DNA of 64,000 nt from Macrothele yani (GCA_039090855.1 CM076990.1:200017232-200081231), one strand, 5' to 3'; positions 31,105-44,301 are shown, counted from the stretch's first letter. Made by a program: numbers and translations. Notes: generated by a model not told the origin, from the sequence alone.

Positions 31105-33332
31105 ATGTGAAATTGACTTTATTATGTGTAACAAAAAATTCGTTATAGAAGACTGCAGTGTGCTAAACAAGTTCAACACAGGTAGTGACCATAGATTGGT
31201 GAGATGTAAGATGCACCTCAACACTAAACTCGAACGTGGCAAGCTCATAAGACAAACAAAATGTATTGACATAACCAACCTTAAAAAACACCATAAAACC
31301 TTTAAGTTGGAACTGAAGAACAGATTTTCTGCTTTAGAAGGCCTAACATCGGAAGAAGTGGATATTTCTGAAGTTAACAGAAAAGTAACCAAAGCTCTTA
31401 TGGAAACAGCAACAAAATTAGCTGGGTCTAAGAACAAGTTGCATGTGAACAAATTATCAGGAAAAACCAAAATGTTGATGCAAAAAGAAGAGAGATGAGG
31501 ACAACTAAAGAAGATGTGACTTCCAAAGTGGAATATATAGAGCTATGCAAGACAGTACGAAAAAGTATCACTGAAGACATAAGGAAATTCAACTGTGAAC
31601 TAGTAAGGAAAGCAATTGAAAACAACCAAAGCCTAAAGATAGCAAAGGGACATCTCAGTAAGGGAAGAAAACAGATTATGGCACTGAGAAAAGAAGATGG
31701 TTCTGTAACAAGAAATAGAGGCGAAATTTTGACAAAAGTGAAAGATTTCTACTCCAAATTATATGAAAGGGATGATACATGTACTCCAGACATCATGAAA
31801 GGTGCCAGTACCAGAGTTCTTCCAGTCCTCCCAGCAGAAGTTGCACATGCAATCAAGAACATGAAGCGGGGAAAAGCTCCAGGAGAAGATGGAATTACTG
31901 TAGACATCATACAAGAAGCAAGTGGAGAAATCGAAACAGTACTCGCCCAAATTTTCACTCGATGCCTTAATGAAGGGAAGATTCCTGAGGATTGGAACAA
32001 CGCCACAATGATCTTGTTACATAAAAAAGGTGACATTGAGGATCTCAGGAACTACAGACCTATCAGCCTCCTATCAGTGGTTTACAAAATCTTCACTAAA
32101 GTTCTTTCACACCGCTTAAAGGTGACACTGGACATGGCTCAACCGAGAGAACCAGCAGCATTCAGGAGTGGCTACAGCACAATAGATCATATCCACGTAC
32201 TGAGAGAACTAACTGAAAGAGCGAGGGAATATGAACTTCCATTGTGCATGGCTTTTATCGATTATGAAAAAGCTTTTGATTCGGTGAAACCATCAGCAGT
32301 TACAATGGCTCTGAAATCCTGCGGTATTGAAGATGCGTACATTAATATTATTAATAACATCTATGAAAATGCAAGTGCAAAGATTCGGCTGTTTGAAAAT
32401 GCAACACACACAAAAATTGGAAAAGGAGTGAGACACGGTGACACCATATCTCCCAAGCTCTTTAATGCCACATTGGAAAATGTCTTTCAATCACTGAATT
32501 GGCAAAACAAAGGGATAAAGATTAATGGAGATTATCTAACCCACCTTCGTTTTGCTGATGACAGTCATTTTTGCAACTACCCCATCAGAGCTGCAGAGTA
32601 TGATCCAGGAACTTGCTGACAAGAGTAAAGAAGTGGGATTAAAAGTGAACTTTCAGAAGACAAAAGTGATGTTCAATGCTTTTACAAGAAATGAAGATTT
32701 ATCAATTGATGGAGAAAAGCTGGAGATAACAGACATGTACGTTTATCTTGGACAGCAGATATCAAGTGAGGGTCACATTGATGAAGAAATTAATTGGCGT
32801 ACAAAACTTGCCTGGAGAGCTTTTGGAAGAAACAGCATAATTTTCAAGAGCAATATGCCATTATGTCTTAAAAGAAAAGTGTTTGATCAATGCATCCTTC
32901 CAGTGCTTACGTATGGTGCAGAGACGTGGACCTTAACTAAAAGAGATATACAAAGGCTGCAGACAACTCAAAGTAACATGGAGAGGTGTATGCTTGGTGT
33001 AACGAGGAGAGATAAGAAGAGGAACTCGTGGATCCGAAAAATGACAAGAGTGGAAGACATCATGATCAGAGTTAAATCCCTGAAATGGCAATGGGCTGGA
33101 CATACTGCCAGAAGGACAGACCATCGATGGACAACCGAAATTTTAGATTGGATTCCAAGGGACAGGAAAAGACCCAGAAGAAGACCACATGGAAGATGGG
33201 TGGATGAAATTTGAAAGTATGCGGGAGTGACATGGAGGAGACTGGCACAAGACAGACCGTTGTGGAGGAAACTTGGGGAGACCTTCGTCCAGCAGTGGAT
33301 TGATAATGGTTGATGATGATGATGATACCTGA
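31105..33332 (+). pseudogene. RTE-5: RTE LINE with endonuclease tail and RT, three lesions
   Basis: Plus-strand copy starting inside the AP-like endonuclease: IDFIMCNKKFVIEDCSV then GSDHRLVRCKMH, the SDH catalytic motif of that nuclease family. The linker and full RT follow: KRGKAPGEDGITVDII, FIDYEKAFDSV, GVRHGDTISPKLFN (Q changed to H in the usual RQGD) and LTHLRFADD. Lesions: a frameshift near 31495, another near 32565 right after FADD, and CGA-to-TGA at about 33212 in the C-terminal domain (VDEI-stop-KYAGVTWRRL). It ends at 33332 in (GAT)n. It extends 5' of RTE-1 and so shows the nuclease-RT order for the family. Confidence 0.88.
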
Positions 33333-33403
33333 AATTATACATCTATATTAATCATGTCCATATAAGCAAAGATATCTCTTTCTAAGTTTTTTTTTTTTTT
33401 TTT

Positions 33404-33660
33404 TTGACACACAGCGACCGAAAAATTGTTGTTCGGTCACCAAACAACAATTTTTCGGTTGCTGTGTGTTAAAAAACGTGGAAAGAGCGATGTCTTTGTT
33501 TATTATATCAAAAAACGTGGAAAGAGCGATGGCTTTTGTTTATTATATCAAAAAAAACGTGGAAAGAGCGATGGCTTTTGTTTATTATATCAAAAACGTG
33601 GAAAGAGCGATGTCTTTGCTTATTCACTGACACCATGTATTTGCAGGATTTTCACTTAAT
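33404..33660. repeat. Palindrome plus four tandem 39-41 bp units
   Basis: CACAGCGACCGAAAAATTGT at about 33412 is inverted at about 33446-33468. Four direct units beginning AAAAACGTGGAAAGAGCGATG follow (about 33472, 33511, 33551, 33592), ending in TTTATTATATC; the last runs into TTCACTGACACC...GGATTTTCAC. The same parts recur at 59026-59245 without the tandem units, so this is a dispersed family with an expanded end. Confidence 0.75.
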
Positions 33661-34915
33661 CATGTCCTATGTGAATGTGCTTCTACTTACAATCCATGAT
33701 TGTAGATTGCAAAATATTTGTTCTGTACTGCTGTGTCAAGTCAGTTTATTTTTTTTATTTGTAGGAATGGCTTTTAAAAGTGCCTATTTCATTGTTTTTA
33801 GGAATGACCCTCAAAATGGCTGTTCCCTTTTTATTTATTTGTGTGTGTAAATTTGGTGGGTTTCTCAAGTACTTGTTTAGATTGAAAAGGGGCATTTCAT
33901 TTCACACACAAACTTTTCTGCTAGGATATGGTCTCATTGTCTCCCAGGCAAGTAAATCCCGATAACTTGGCTTAAAAAAGATGTTCCAAAGAAAGTCTGC
34001 AGTTCCTTCTGAACAAATGCTCCAATACATGCTTTGTGAAGTGTTCACAGCTCCTTGAAGTTACCAGCTAGTCTCTACAGGCATACTGTGCACAGTCTGC
34101 GGGTTCATGTTTGAGAAACAGGTAGAAGGCAGAATTATTAACTGTTTAGTGTATGTAGCCCACATGTGCATCTATCTATAATTAGCCTGTTCATCCATCA
34201 TAATGGAAGATTCATAGGCCACACATTTTCATATTATAGGAAGTAGCATTTCAGCAGATCACGAATGAACAAAACATTGCACTAATAATACGATATATGC
34301 ATCAATAAAACTTTTCTTCAGTGAAAGAAAAGTTATTTTCCCTTTGCGTAAGAAAAGTTACACCTTTCACAGAAAAAAAATTTTGGTATGTGAAAGGTGT
34401 GGTGCATTTTCAATTTCCTTCCACTAAGCAGACAACCACACACACTGAGAATGCAATACAGGAACTGAATGTGGTCCCAAAAGACTTCCAGATGTGCTTT
34501 ATGAAGATGCAGAATAGCTGGGACCACTGTAGTTCAGGGGAGAATATAAGAGATACATTCTGGGATTAACTTTTAAGTACTATTTTGAAAAATATAGTCT
34601 TGGGCACACTTTTTGAACCAAACATGCAATAACATTAGAGAGCTGTCTTCCTTTTCTACAATACACCACCCATCCTCCAACCTCTTGACTAATGTGTGCT
34701 TTCATGTTTCAAAGCCACCTATACAAGGTATGTTTTCATAGATACAAAGAGCACTACAGATCCTGATCCAAATCTCAAAGTGATACTGTTCAGAGTACTT
34801 CAGCATTGCCAATGGCATTACTTGTATTAAATAGGCAACAGATGCAATGGAGCCTGAAACATACCTGTGAATGATTTTAAGGGCGATGATGGGCAAAACA
34901 CATAACAATATTAAC
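33661..34915. other. No recognisable feature
   Basis: Short chance ORFs. A small hairpin (ACACCTTTCAC / GTGAAAGGTGT) lies at about 34361-34402. Confidence 0.4.
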
Positions 34916-35062
34916 AAATAAAGGTAACTTGATCCCGCTAGTTACGTTATCCTCCATTGGCGTGATGAAGACCTAAGATAAGGTCGAAAGCTTCCAACTT
35001 ACGAACTTTTTGTAAAAGTTTTCATTTAACGTAACTAGCGTGATCAAGTTACCTTTATTTGA
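34916..35062 (+). mobile_element. PLE-7: minimal inverted-repeat element
   Basis: AAATAAAGGTAACTTGATC...GCTAGTTACGTTA at about 34915-34949 is inverted at 35029-35062. The 147-bp unit contains a hammerhead-like core and no coding sequence. Confidence 0.6.
34952..34998 (+). ncRNA. Decayed hammerhead-like motif, PLE-7
   Basis: GTGATGA (34962-34968, C3 changed to G), extra A, stem GACCT/AGGTC, GAAA (34986-34989), AGCTTC. The C3 change should inactivate it unless compensated; G8 is not changed. Confidence 0.45.
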
Positions 35063-35647
35063 TTTTAAGGGCATCCTAGCTCCTGACAAAAGTGAAACAT
35101 TGTTCAGGTAACTAATCAAGTTGATGGTGCAATAGTTTCATCAGCATCCTTGAAGAAGTCAAAGAATTAATTGAGCACCATAGAGATAATCTAACAAAAG
35201 AATAAGAGGAACTGATAAAATCGTAAAGATAATGAACAGAAAGAGCTGGCACGTTGGAATCTTCACAGAATTACTGGTGTTCCAATCAGCAAAAACACCT
35301 GAATTACTGCATACAATCCCTCTATGGAGCAAAGCCTCAAAATTACATAGCATTAGAGACAACTTGAGACTGAACCAAAAGGTGTTTGAGCAAATCAAAA
35401 GACAACAGCAACTGTTTCTGATTATCATGATGCCCGCATAATCAAATTCTTTAACTGAACCAGAAAACCAACTATTTTTCTCTCCTTCCCTTTTAAATAA
35501 TTACAAATATCTGCACATTCTGCAAAATTAAATTTTGTATAAGTACCCTCTATTGCATACAGCACATCACTGTTACCATAGTAAATTTACACATATTCAA
35601 TATACATATTACTGTACAGGGTTGTATACACTAAATCAAACACTGTA
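35063..35647. other. No recognisable feature
   Basis: AT-rich, with short ORFs lacking recognisable motifs. Confidence 0.4.
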
Positions 35648-35949
35648 AGAGGGGCATTCAGAAAATAATTCTTCTGTACTGGTATTTTGCATAAGAGATG
35701 TGATCTTGGAGCAGCCCTTTTACACACTTGTTGTTCCAGAAGCTTCAGTTTGCAGTGAGGTATGTCTTGGTAAATATAGTTTCTATTAGTGTTCAGGTCA
35801 AATTGGATGAATGATTTTCAGCCATGCTGAAGGCATAAAATAGTACTCAGTTATTGAGATTATGATGCACAAAATGAAACTCCCATCAGCATTCACTAGT
35901 AATTCTGGGCTTTTCACGGTGAAGATACAATGGACATAAATACTGTGCG

Positions 35950-36560
35950 CAGTGCTGGATTTAAGGCTTTTGGGGCCCTAGGCCAAATCTTTTTATGCCC
36001 CTTCCCCCCAACCGGCAACCCATATTTGAATTTGCTCCTATAAGATTCTAAGAAACTTATCTTTAAGTTAATATAATAATTGGTAGTATAATTTAATTGT
36101 TATATAAGTATTATTTAAATAAAATTATTTTGATTTAACTTATTAAATTAAAGGTTATAAAAAAAATATTTGTAAACATAGTCAAAGAGGTTCATGTTTA
36201 TCCAGGAACAACTTTTTACATTTTGAATGTGCTCTCTATCACACATTCAAAATGTAAGGAACTACACTTTACGTCGAATGCGCTCTCCATCACATTTGAC
36301 ATAAAGGAACAACACTTTAAGTCGCATGCGCTCTCTATCGCACTCGTACGAACACGGGCGTGCTCACAATAAAGCTATTATTACGTTCTTTTTTCTTTAG
36401 TTATCATTCAAGATAAAATAAAAAATTACCACTACTTTAATTTATTCAAGTAAATTAAAATAATGTTACCTCCCTTTTCTAAGTTTTTCTGGATTCTACA
36501 CCTGGGGCCCCCAGGCAGCGGCCTAGTTGGCCTAGTGGTAAATCTGCCGCAGAGTCTGTG
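35950..36560. mobile_element. hAT-type MITE inside mariner
   Basis: Left end CAGTGCTGGATTTAAGG...GGGGCCCTAGGCC; right end GGCCTAGTGGTAAATCTGCC... near 36520-36555, an imperfect inverse. Flanks ACTGTGCG (35942-35949) and TCTGTGCA (about 36555-36562) match at 6 of 8 positions. It contains three diverged 50-60 bp direct units (words GCGCTCTCTATC near 36220, 36280 and 36330). No ORF. Confidence 0.6.
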
Positions 36561-36859
36561 CATCACTGGGTGAGAAAATCATGAGATAGTGGCAGAAATT
36601 TGGATCTGAATGACCAGCCACAATCATGAAAGCTTGTTACCTTAACTCAGAATTTGGACATATTTAAGAAAATAGGCAAATTACTTAGAATGCCATAGCA
36701 GAAATGTTAAACATTAGTTTAGCTGGTGTTAATATGAATATTGCAGATCTGGGTGAAAAGAATGTGTGTGCTTAACGAGAGCCACACCAGGTGATGCCAA
36801 AAATGAAAGCAAAACAAGAAGCACATCAACAATTACTTGCTCACTGCCAAAGTGAAGAT

Positions 36860-37430
36860 TATGATTTTCTGTACAGGCACTGTCATGGAAGATGACAGTT
36901 GGGTGCATCACTATGACCTGGAAATAGAAAACCATTCATTTGAACACCACAACCACACTTCTTTCACAAGGAAAATTTTAAAAACCAGCCCTCAGCTGGA
37001 AAATGTGTTTTTCAGGACTACAGAGGCATTATTCAACAAAAGTACACAGTAAAAAGGTACAAAACTCAATTCCAAGACTTAACATGAACACCCTAAAGAG
37101 GTTGAAACAAAAGAATTAATCAAGCTCATCAGGAGGAAAGGCTAATGCTCCTTCAACATAATGCCAGACCCCACACCAGTACTACCACATAAACAGCAAT
37201 AGAGAGCATCTGATTAGAAGTTGTTCCACACCCTCCCAACACACCAGATTTGGCACAGTCTGACTTCTGGTTGTTTGCAGCATGTAAGAAACATCTCAAA
37301 TACAACAAAGTTCAAGCTGCTACAAGAAAATGGTTTCAAACAGCTAGAAGAGTTCTACAAAGACATTTGAAAAACAAGTTCAGTGCAGGCAGTGCTGTAT
37401 TGAGCAAGAGGTAGATTACGTAGATACAAT
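36860..37430 (+). pseudogene. Mariner transposase C-terminal remnant
   Basis: Plus strand: VMEDDSWVHHYDLEIENHSFE corresponds to the (G)DESWVHHYDPET block around the first catalytic Asp of mariner transposases. Further on, in shifted frames, come NARPHTSTTT-like sequence (second Asp region HNARPH, Asp lost) near 37160, and HPPNTPDLAQSDFWLF-like sequence near 37220-37275, the third-acidic-residue region. Multiple stops; the N-terminal half is lost or replaced by the MITE region. Confidence 0.7.
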
Positions 37431-38697
37431 AAGGTATTAAAACAAATTACACATTGAATTACATTTGGGTCATTTCATATTAAGTCAACACAGCACTCAA
37501 CCTTGACATCTCCAATTTTAATGAAAACGGGTGAGCAGGTAGTATTTGCGCAAAGTAAAAAAAAAAAAAAAATTAATTTTCCTTTCAACTGTTTTGAAAA
37601 TAAAAAAGGTCAAAATTTTGAATTTCTGTGCATTTTTTTGAAAATTTGCAACAATTCAAATTTTAATATCATGAATAATGTGTTATCCAGTTGATTCTGG
37701 TATCAATAGAAAGCTTATTAAACAAGCTTTAACAATAAAAAATTTAAAAAAATCTCTTCCACTTTAAAAAATTTAAATTTTTCAAAAGTTTTTTTTTTTT
37801 TTTTTTTTTTTCAAAAAAATTATGAACTTCTTGATATCCTTGACATAAAATTTTGGGAGTAGTAATCTAAAAATTTCTAAAGTTAAAAAGAAATGCTGTT
37901 TTCAATAAGTTTAAGTTTCAGAATATATTGCATCTAATTCTTACCTGTATTTTTTTTTAATTGCATTGAATAAAATAAAATTTATTACGTAATTTTTTTG
38001 AAGGGGGGTGATGTTTACCAATATAAGATACCTTTTTAATACTCAATTTCTTGATAATGGTTAAATAAGATGTCTTATTATTGCTTTATTTACAGTAAAA
38101 GAACCTCGGCTTTAAACAGTGTGTTAGTAGTCTTTCTAAAAGCCAATCAGATCTGACTTTGTTTTAGGAACTTAGAGCTGCTCAAGGGCATATTTAGACC
38201 CCCCCCCAAGGGTTTTTTAATGCTACTTACATTTAAAAAGATTTAATTTTTTTTCTATTTTCCATTAACTTTTATTTTGTTCTGGTGGATTTCAAAAACT
38301 TCCATTTTTTGTGTTGCTCCAATTTAAAAGACTTCAGCATACATATTTTGCAATGCAAAATATCTTACTCTGAAAAATGGATTTTCCAAGTTTCATGAAT
38401 TAAAACCTAAAAATTGTTCTCTTGCTGGCACAAGTGACACATCCGTATGTACTATTCACCAAAATGTCAAATTAATGCTAATTGTACAAAATGGAAAAGT
38501 TATCACTCAAGAGTGATACAGGACAAAAATTTAAACATATAAAGACTGCACAATGAATACGATTTGCGGATCCCCTTCATCAGCTCATTTCTGTGAATAC
38601 AAAAAATGCCCAAGAACTAGAAAAATTTTTAATGATTTATTCAATTCTAATTAACTGAAGACATAACTACAAGCAGTAAATATCCACAAATTGTTCA

Positions 38698-41600
38698 CAG
38701 TGGCGGCTCGTGAGTACATCTAGAGGGGGTTCACAATTAATAATTTGCAGTTTTTCAGACACACACACACTGTGTGTTGCTTGCAATATTCATATAATTT
38801 AGGCACTGCTATACCTTGATGTAATATATTAATTTTTAAACAAAATGTTATTATAGATATTACTGTACTTTAACTGTTTCACAACTTAATAATAAAAGAT
38901 TACTTTATTGATCATACTTGTTACAATATGCTAATTGTTCTTTTTTACTGAAACAATTATTTTCATTTAATTTTAAAGTAATAAAATAAACGCAAAACAG
39001 AAAGCTTGTTTTAAGTGTTAAATATTTAGATAGTTAGTCATAAGGCCTCATGCTCAATTATTAGATTAGATTATTAAACACACAGAAAAAGGAAAATAAT
39101 CAAAGCTGCTGCATATGATGGTAAGGTCTAGTATTTACTTACACAAATTTACTTGGATGGTAGCTTACACAAATATTTTCTTTAAGTACAGTTTTTGTAA
39201 ACAAAGTCCATCCTTCTATCTTTTCTTGACACAAAAACATCAATAACTCTTTCATTGAAATTATGGATGTTAGAAATCATTTCCTTCTCGATTGCAAGCA
39301 TGGCTAAAGCTGTAAGCCTCTCTTGACACATCGTAGACCGCAAAAATGTCTTTATCCGTTTTAGGGTTGAAAAACACCTTTCAGCTTCAGTAGTCGTCAT
39401 TGGTATTGTTGCAATAATTAATAACAGTTTATAACTTTCAGAAAATTATGACAATAAGTTGTTTTCAATAAAAAACTGTAAAAGACTAACAGCACCATGC
39501 ATGTTTCTGAAATCAGTTCTTTTGTAAATGATTTCAAGCTCTGTCTTGAGGCGATTTTTTTCAAGAAATGAATACACATTTACTGTATCTTCAAGCAATT
39601 TCTCGGGAATTTCTGTTCAAACTCTTCAAACTTTTGTGATTCAAAAAGAGATACAGCTGAGCAAGATGTTGTGAATGAAAATCTTGTTTTTATTTGCGTT
39701 GTAATAATGTCACAGTTTTCCTTGGCAGCCACTGTTCTACTTAAGTAAAAATCTTCTTCACGCCTCGATCGTTTAGGTGCATTTTCTGGGTACTGATTAA
39801 CCAGCTGTCACTTTGTCCATGTTACCTCTTTCCTTATCAATGGCTTTGATGAAGTGGTCAACATTGGCTTTAGTTCTCACAGCATCAGTGTAAGTTAGCT
39901 GAAATTGGTTGTACAAAATATCCACATGTGGCATTAATCTGTGAAAAACAGAAAGCCAAAATATGAACTTATTATCTCTAAGGAGACAAGCTAGAGCACC
40001 AGCTTCAATTATGGTGGTTGGTTGCTTAGAGGTTGATTCGATTTCCTCAATACATTCAATTAATTTCTCTCTGTACTCAAAAACAGTATTAACAGTTCTG
40101 CTCTTAAAATTCCACCTTGTAGCTGACGCCCGAGGTATTCGTTTGCCAACTATCTTGTCCAAAACAGACACACTGAGAATAATTCGAAAAAAAAATTTTT
40201 ATATCACTTAAGTCCGAAAAAAATATCTGACATCTTGGTTTTGGCTTGTTACTTGAGCTACAATCAAGTTCAACTGATGGGCGTAACAGTGAGCGAAAAA
40301 AAGCATGTTTATAGGTTTGTTGCACTATGGTCTGCACGCCAGCATGGTGCCCACTCATTGTATTCGCACCGTCATAGCTTTGAGATCCGAGTTTTTCTGG
40401 ATTTTGCAAAACATAATCTAAACTGGCACAAATACATTTGGATATAGATTCTGCGTCATGCCCTTCAGGGTTATAATATTTCCAAAATCTTTCAACTGGT
40501 TGGCCATTAGCTAAAACATATCAGAAAATTATAACTAACTGAAATACAGACGAGACGTCTGATGTTTCGTCCGCAATCAAAGAAACATACTGTGCAGTTT
40601 TTATTTCTTCTATTATGTTTTCTTGACATACAAAAAGCATACAATCTAACAATTCATTTTGAATTTCTTTCGAGGTACCTTTAAAGACAGTAGCAGTACT
40701 AAAGTGTTATTTCAAAGATGAGTCAAGTTCTGCAGAAAAGTTTACAAGCCCTTTAAATATGCCAGGATTTAAGGAATCGTCATCCTCACGATGACCTCGA
40801 AGGGCCAACTCAAATGCACCGCAAAATTTAATACAGTCTATAAGCTTAGAAAGGACATATCTATTTTTAGTCACTTGTTCATTGTGCTTTTTTTAATATT
40901 TTGTCGATAAGCACTGTCAAGCTGCTGACGAACGTCAACCTTTCCCAGCAAATTGAAATCCAATGTAGCACCTTTGTGTCCATGAGAACTTGCGTGTTTT
41001 TTAATTTTTTGTGTCAAATGAGCTAAGTCACAAACGCCGTTTTTCACCCAAGTAGGATCGCCATTTTCACGGGAAAATAACAAACAAGGAAAACAAAATA
41101 TTTTGTTTGTTTGTTCACAACCACAAAGCCAAGGAATTTTTTCATATAGCTCTTCTTTAAATTCTCTTTTAAAAGTTCTAGATTTTGATGTCGATGTTTG
41201 ACTTATATTAAGTCGGGGCGTTGGCCTGCCACTCTCTTTTATTGCTATTTTAACTTCTATGGGTAAATTGCCAAACGCAACTTCCTTTAAATTACTGAGT
41301 ACAGGTACTTTCCATTACTGTACAGTAAATAAAAACAACAGTTCACTAGCTACACTACAATAGATAAACTGTAATAAGTGTAATTTCAACTGAAACTTAA
41401 TCACCAAAAAAATAATCTAAACTGGAACTCCAAAACACAAATGTAACACGCGCGCAAAGGTTAAGAGCATCCCCCGTCAACTACAGCCATGCAACATTTG
41501 AGCTGAGTCACAGGCAGCTCCTCGGTATTCTCCGTTAAGCCGCTTGCAGACATGTCCCCCCTACCGCGAGCAAATGGACTCGCCCGTCTGTCGCATATCC

Positions 41601-41840
41601 CGTGTGTCCAGTATCGAGAGCGGCACATTCAGTCCGCTCCTAGGCACTGGCGGGTCATAACACTTAACCTCACTTTGCGCGCTCTACGCTGTTTTTCATT
41701 GTCCGCTCTTTTAAACTTACTGAAGATAAGTCCTTTAGTACTGCCTCAATAAAGATGTATTATTTATATCGTATAATTCTTTTTCTATTTTTTATAGGGG
41801 GTTCACGTGCTCTTGTGCTCTTATGGACGAGCCGCTACTG
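38698..41840 (-). mobile_element. hAT-B element with perfect 8-bp TSD
   Basis: Terminal repeats CAGTGGCGGCTCGT at 38698 and ACGAGCCGCTACTG ending at 41840. The 8-bp duplication ATTGTTCA occurs at 38690-38697 and 41841-41848 without a mismatch, diagnostic of hAT integration. 3.1 kb, transposase on the minus strand, decayed. Confidence 0.93.
39182..41330 (-). pseudogene. hAT transposase, ZMYM1/TTF-type zinc-finger group, decayed
   Basis: Minus strand. N-terminal: FSRENGDPTWVKNGVCDLAH followed by KKHASSHGH near 41085-41000, a TTF-type zinc finger with its CxxC part upstream. Middle: QSYDGANTMSGHHAGVQ near 40390-40330, the conserved block around a catalytic residue in this group, then KIVGKRIPRASATRWNFKSR near 40165. 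C-terminal: TTTEAERCFSTLKRIKTFLR and RLTALAMLAIEKEM at 39400-39260, the hAT dimerisation domain. At least four frame changes or stops. The final block is best preserved. It is unlikely to be domesticated, as terminal repeats are intact and the frame is not. Confidence 0.85.
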
Positions 41841-44301
41841 ATTGTTCAACACTTGTAGCATTAACAAAAACCATTGACTATTTTGTAGTACTTAGTGCCG
41901 TTTTTTGTTTTTTTTTTTAAAAGATATTGTTCATCTAAGATGTTCATTTATAGCTAAATAGCAGGCAGCTTTTCATAATGAACTAAAAGCAAATTAGCAA
42001 GCTGGTGAATTTTTGATAACATCTGATTTTTCTAAGAATTTCTGTTGGAAGATTCTGCTCAAAGATTCCATTGTAATGATGTTCAACCTGCAATTCACCC
42101 ATTTATTGCATTTTGCAAAAAAATCAGGGAAAACTGAATACACAAATTCTGGCAATAATTTTGGAGAGTTTGCAACATAGTGTAGTAGCAGTTCATCTTT
42201 TTCAAAAGCATTGCTTGAACATCTCAAAAAAAAAAAAAAAAAAAAAGACTTATTCAGATGGATCAGTAGCACAATATAACAAAAAAAAAATTATCAATGT
42301 TTGATAAAATGAATAGATTTTGGAACAGTTGCTCAGCAGCACTTTTATGCAACACCCCATGATAATAGTGATTGTGAGTGTTGGTGGCAATTTTAAAAGT
42401 CAGAGCTAAGACAAGTTCATGGAGGCCATATAACAATGCAGTTTATGACACCCTATCAATTAACTGACTGGGCAACCAAAAGGCATGCCAAGCCTGTAAT
42501 TTTGAATACCTCAGTGAAAGTCAGTAGGAAGCTGAAAAAGAGTTATTACAGCCACATTTTAGGACATCAAAAAACAATACCAAACACTCACAAACTCAGT
42601 GTTTTATCCCACTGGACAAAAACAGAAAAAGAGTTTATTCAAACTCTACAGTCGCCGAAATAGAATGTTACTTCTGATGAATGTGAGATAGTACTTGCAC
42701 ATATATCGGTCTTTGTGAAGTGTCTTTGTGCAGAACATTTGTGGAATGGCTGAGTCTTGAGTGTCTTTGAAGACACGGATGAAGTAAAAATTTTATTCTA
42801 GGAAGATATTTTAAACTTGCCAAGATATGACATATTGCAAAAAGTGGATGAAAAAGGCAGCAACTGGGTGAATTTACAAAATCTCAACATATTGAAAAAA
42901 AAAAAATTTGAAACACTTCCGCTGCAAGAAATTTTAATTTTGCCAACAGAATTAAAATGACACAGCTTATGCTGATTATGACATTTACACCAGAATGCTT
43001 GTTTCCCAGTTTGAAGTGAGCAGTCTCACTGCAAAATAATGCAAAGCATCACACAGAAAACATTTTTGTGTGATGCACTTGATGCAAACTTTCCTCTTTA
43101 GTTTACATAAAAAGAATTTTCTTCAGTAGTTACAATATAAAATTATTACTGCTGAACAAAACAAATTTTTGAAGATTTTAAAATTAGATATCAGTACCTA
43201 GTTCAGATGCATTATGTAAACTTTTCAGAAAATAACATGTACCCTTGTTTAAAGCTGAACCACTAAGATATTAATATGAAAGTTTTCATATTGTTATAAA
43301 TATTACAAAACCATCAACCACACTGCATATGAGTGCCTCTTTATGCTGCTAGTTGGCTAGATTATAAAGCTTCTCTATTGATCAGTGAAACATGCACATT
43401 TTGGTCATATGTTAAGTTTACCGATTATATAATTTTAACAATTCCTTATAACTTTGGATGACCTTCAATTGCCACCCTCAAATTTATAACACATCACCAT
43501 GTTATGTAATTTCACATATTTTTAAAAAATAAAAATGTCCCTTTTTGAGAAATTCAAGGTCAAATTTTAAATTGTGTGACCTTGAAATTAAAATTTTAAA
43601 ATTATGCATTAAGTAATATATTTTAAAGCCAGTAAAAGTGGTTTTAAAAAGAACCAAACTTAATCACTTTGTGATGAAAAGAAATTAAGTTATGAATACT
43701 TTTACATGAAAAAACACTGAAATTTGGCAAATTTATTGAATTTTATTACTCCTATCTCAGGAAATTTAAGAGCTATTGAGCTAAAAATTGGCACATTCAT
43801 TTTTTGTGTATGTGAACAGATCTAAGTTTCATAAAAATCCAAAGAGGTCAGGTTGAAAATGTTATAATAATTTTCAACATATTTTTCTGTGTTGAATTGA
43901 ACAACAAATAAATTGGAACAACCCATTTTGTTTGTTTCCCCATTTTAATTCCTTGTTTGAGAGTAAAGATACAAACATTGAGGCATTACTTTCTGAACAC
44001 CCTATGTATTTTAGGGCAAATTACGAGATTTTTCAAGTGAAATCTTTACCACACAATTTTTTATTTTACACACTGTCTACACACCAAACCATCATGTAAG
44101 ATGTCTCACTGCATTACATAAGCAATAAGAGGCAAAAATGAAAAAAGTCAATGCACACAAACTTTTAAAATCATTTTAAAAAACCTCATTTAAAATCATT
44201 GTGTCCAAAATTAAAATCCTGTATCCAAATAAAGCTGCATGTTCATCTAGTGTCAACAAAAAGAAAATGTTGGCAACAAATTCTTTTTATTTATCTTCTT
44301 A

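Larger units (their letters stand above)
37466..43925. mobile_element. Unidentified 6.5-kb inserted element, candidate
   Basis: Ends TGGGTCATTTCATATTAAGT...CAACACAG and the inverse CTGTGTTGAATTGAAC...AACCCA at 43925. It interrupts the mariner relic and contains hAT-B. Flanking duplication is not clear. Possible coding debris: 41994-42272 minus (SSNAFEKDELLLHYV) and 42436-42960 plus (ending VDEKGSNWVNLQNLN); neither belongs to a family I recognise. Poly-T/A runs at 37790-37812 and 42226-42246. Treat as a hypothesis. Confidence 0.4.
35648..44002 (+). mobile_element. Mariner relic, apparently split by a large insertion
   Basis: Left end AGAGGGGCATTCAGAAAATA after TA (35646-35647); a matching inverse end TACTTTCTGAACACCC closes before TA at 44003-44004. 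Transposase remnants lie at about 36860-37430. The 6.5-kb segment 37466-43925 separates the body from the right end and is interpreted as a later insertion. Pairing of the two ends rests on about 16 matching terminal bases. Confidence 0.55.

Noticed and set aside
33471..33620. CRISPR-like regularly repeated units
   Set aside because: The four units are contiguous tandem copies without unique spacers, in a eukaryotic repeat context.
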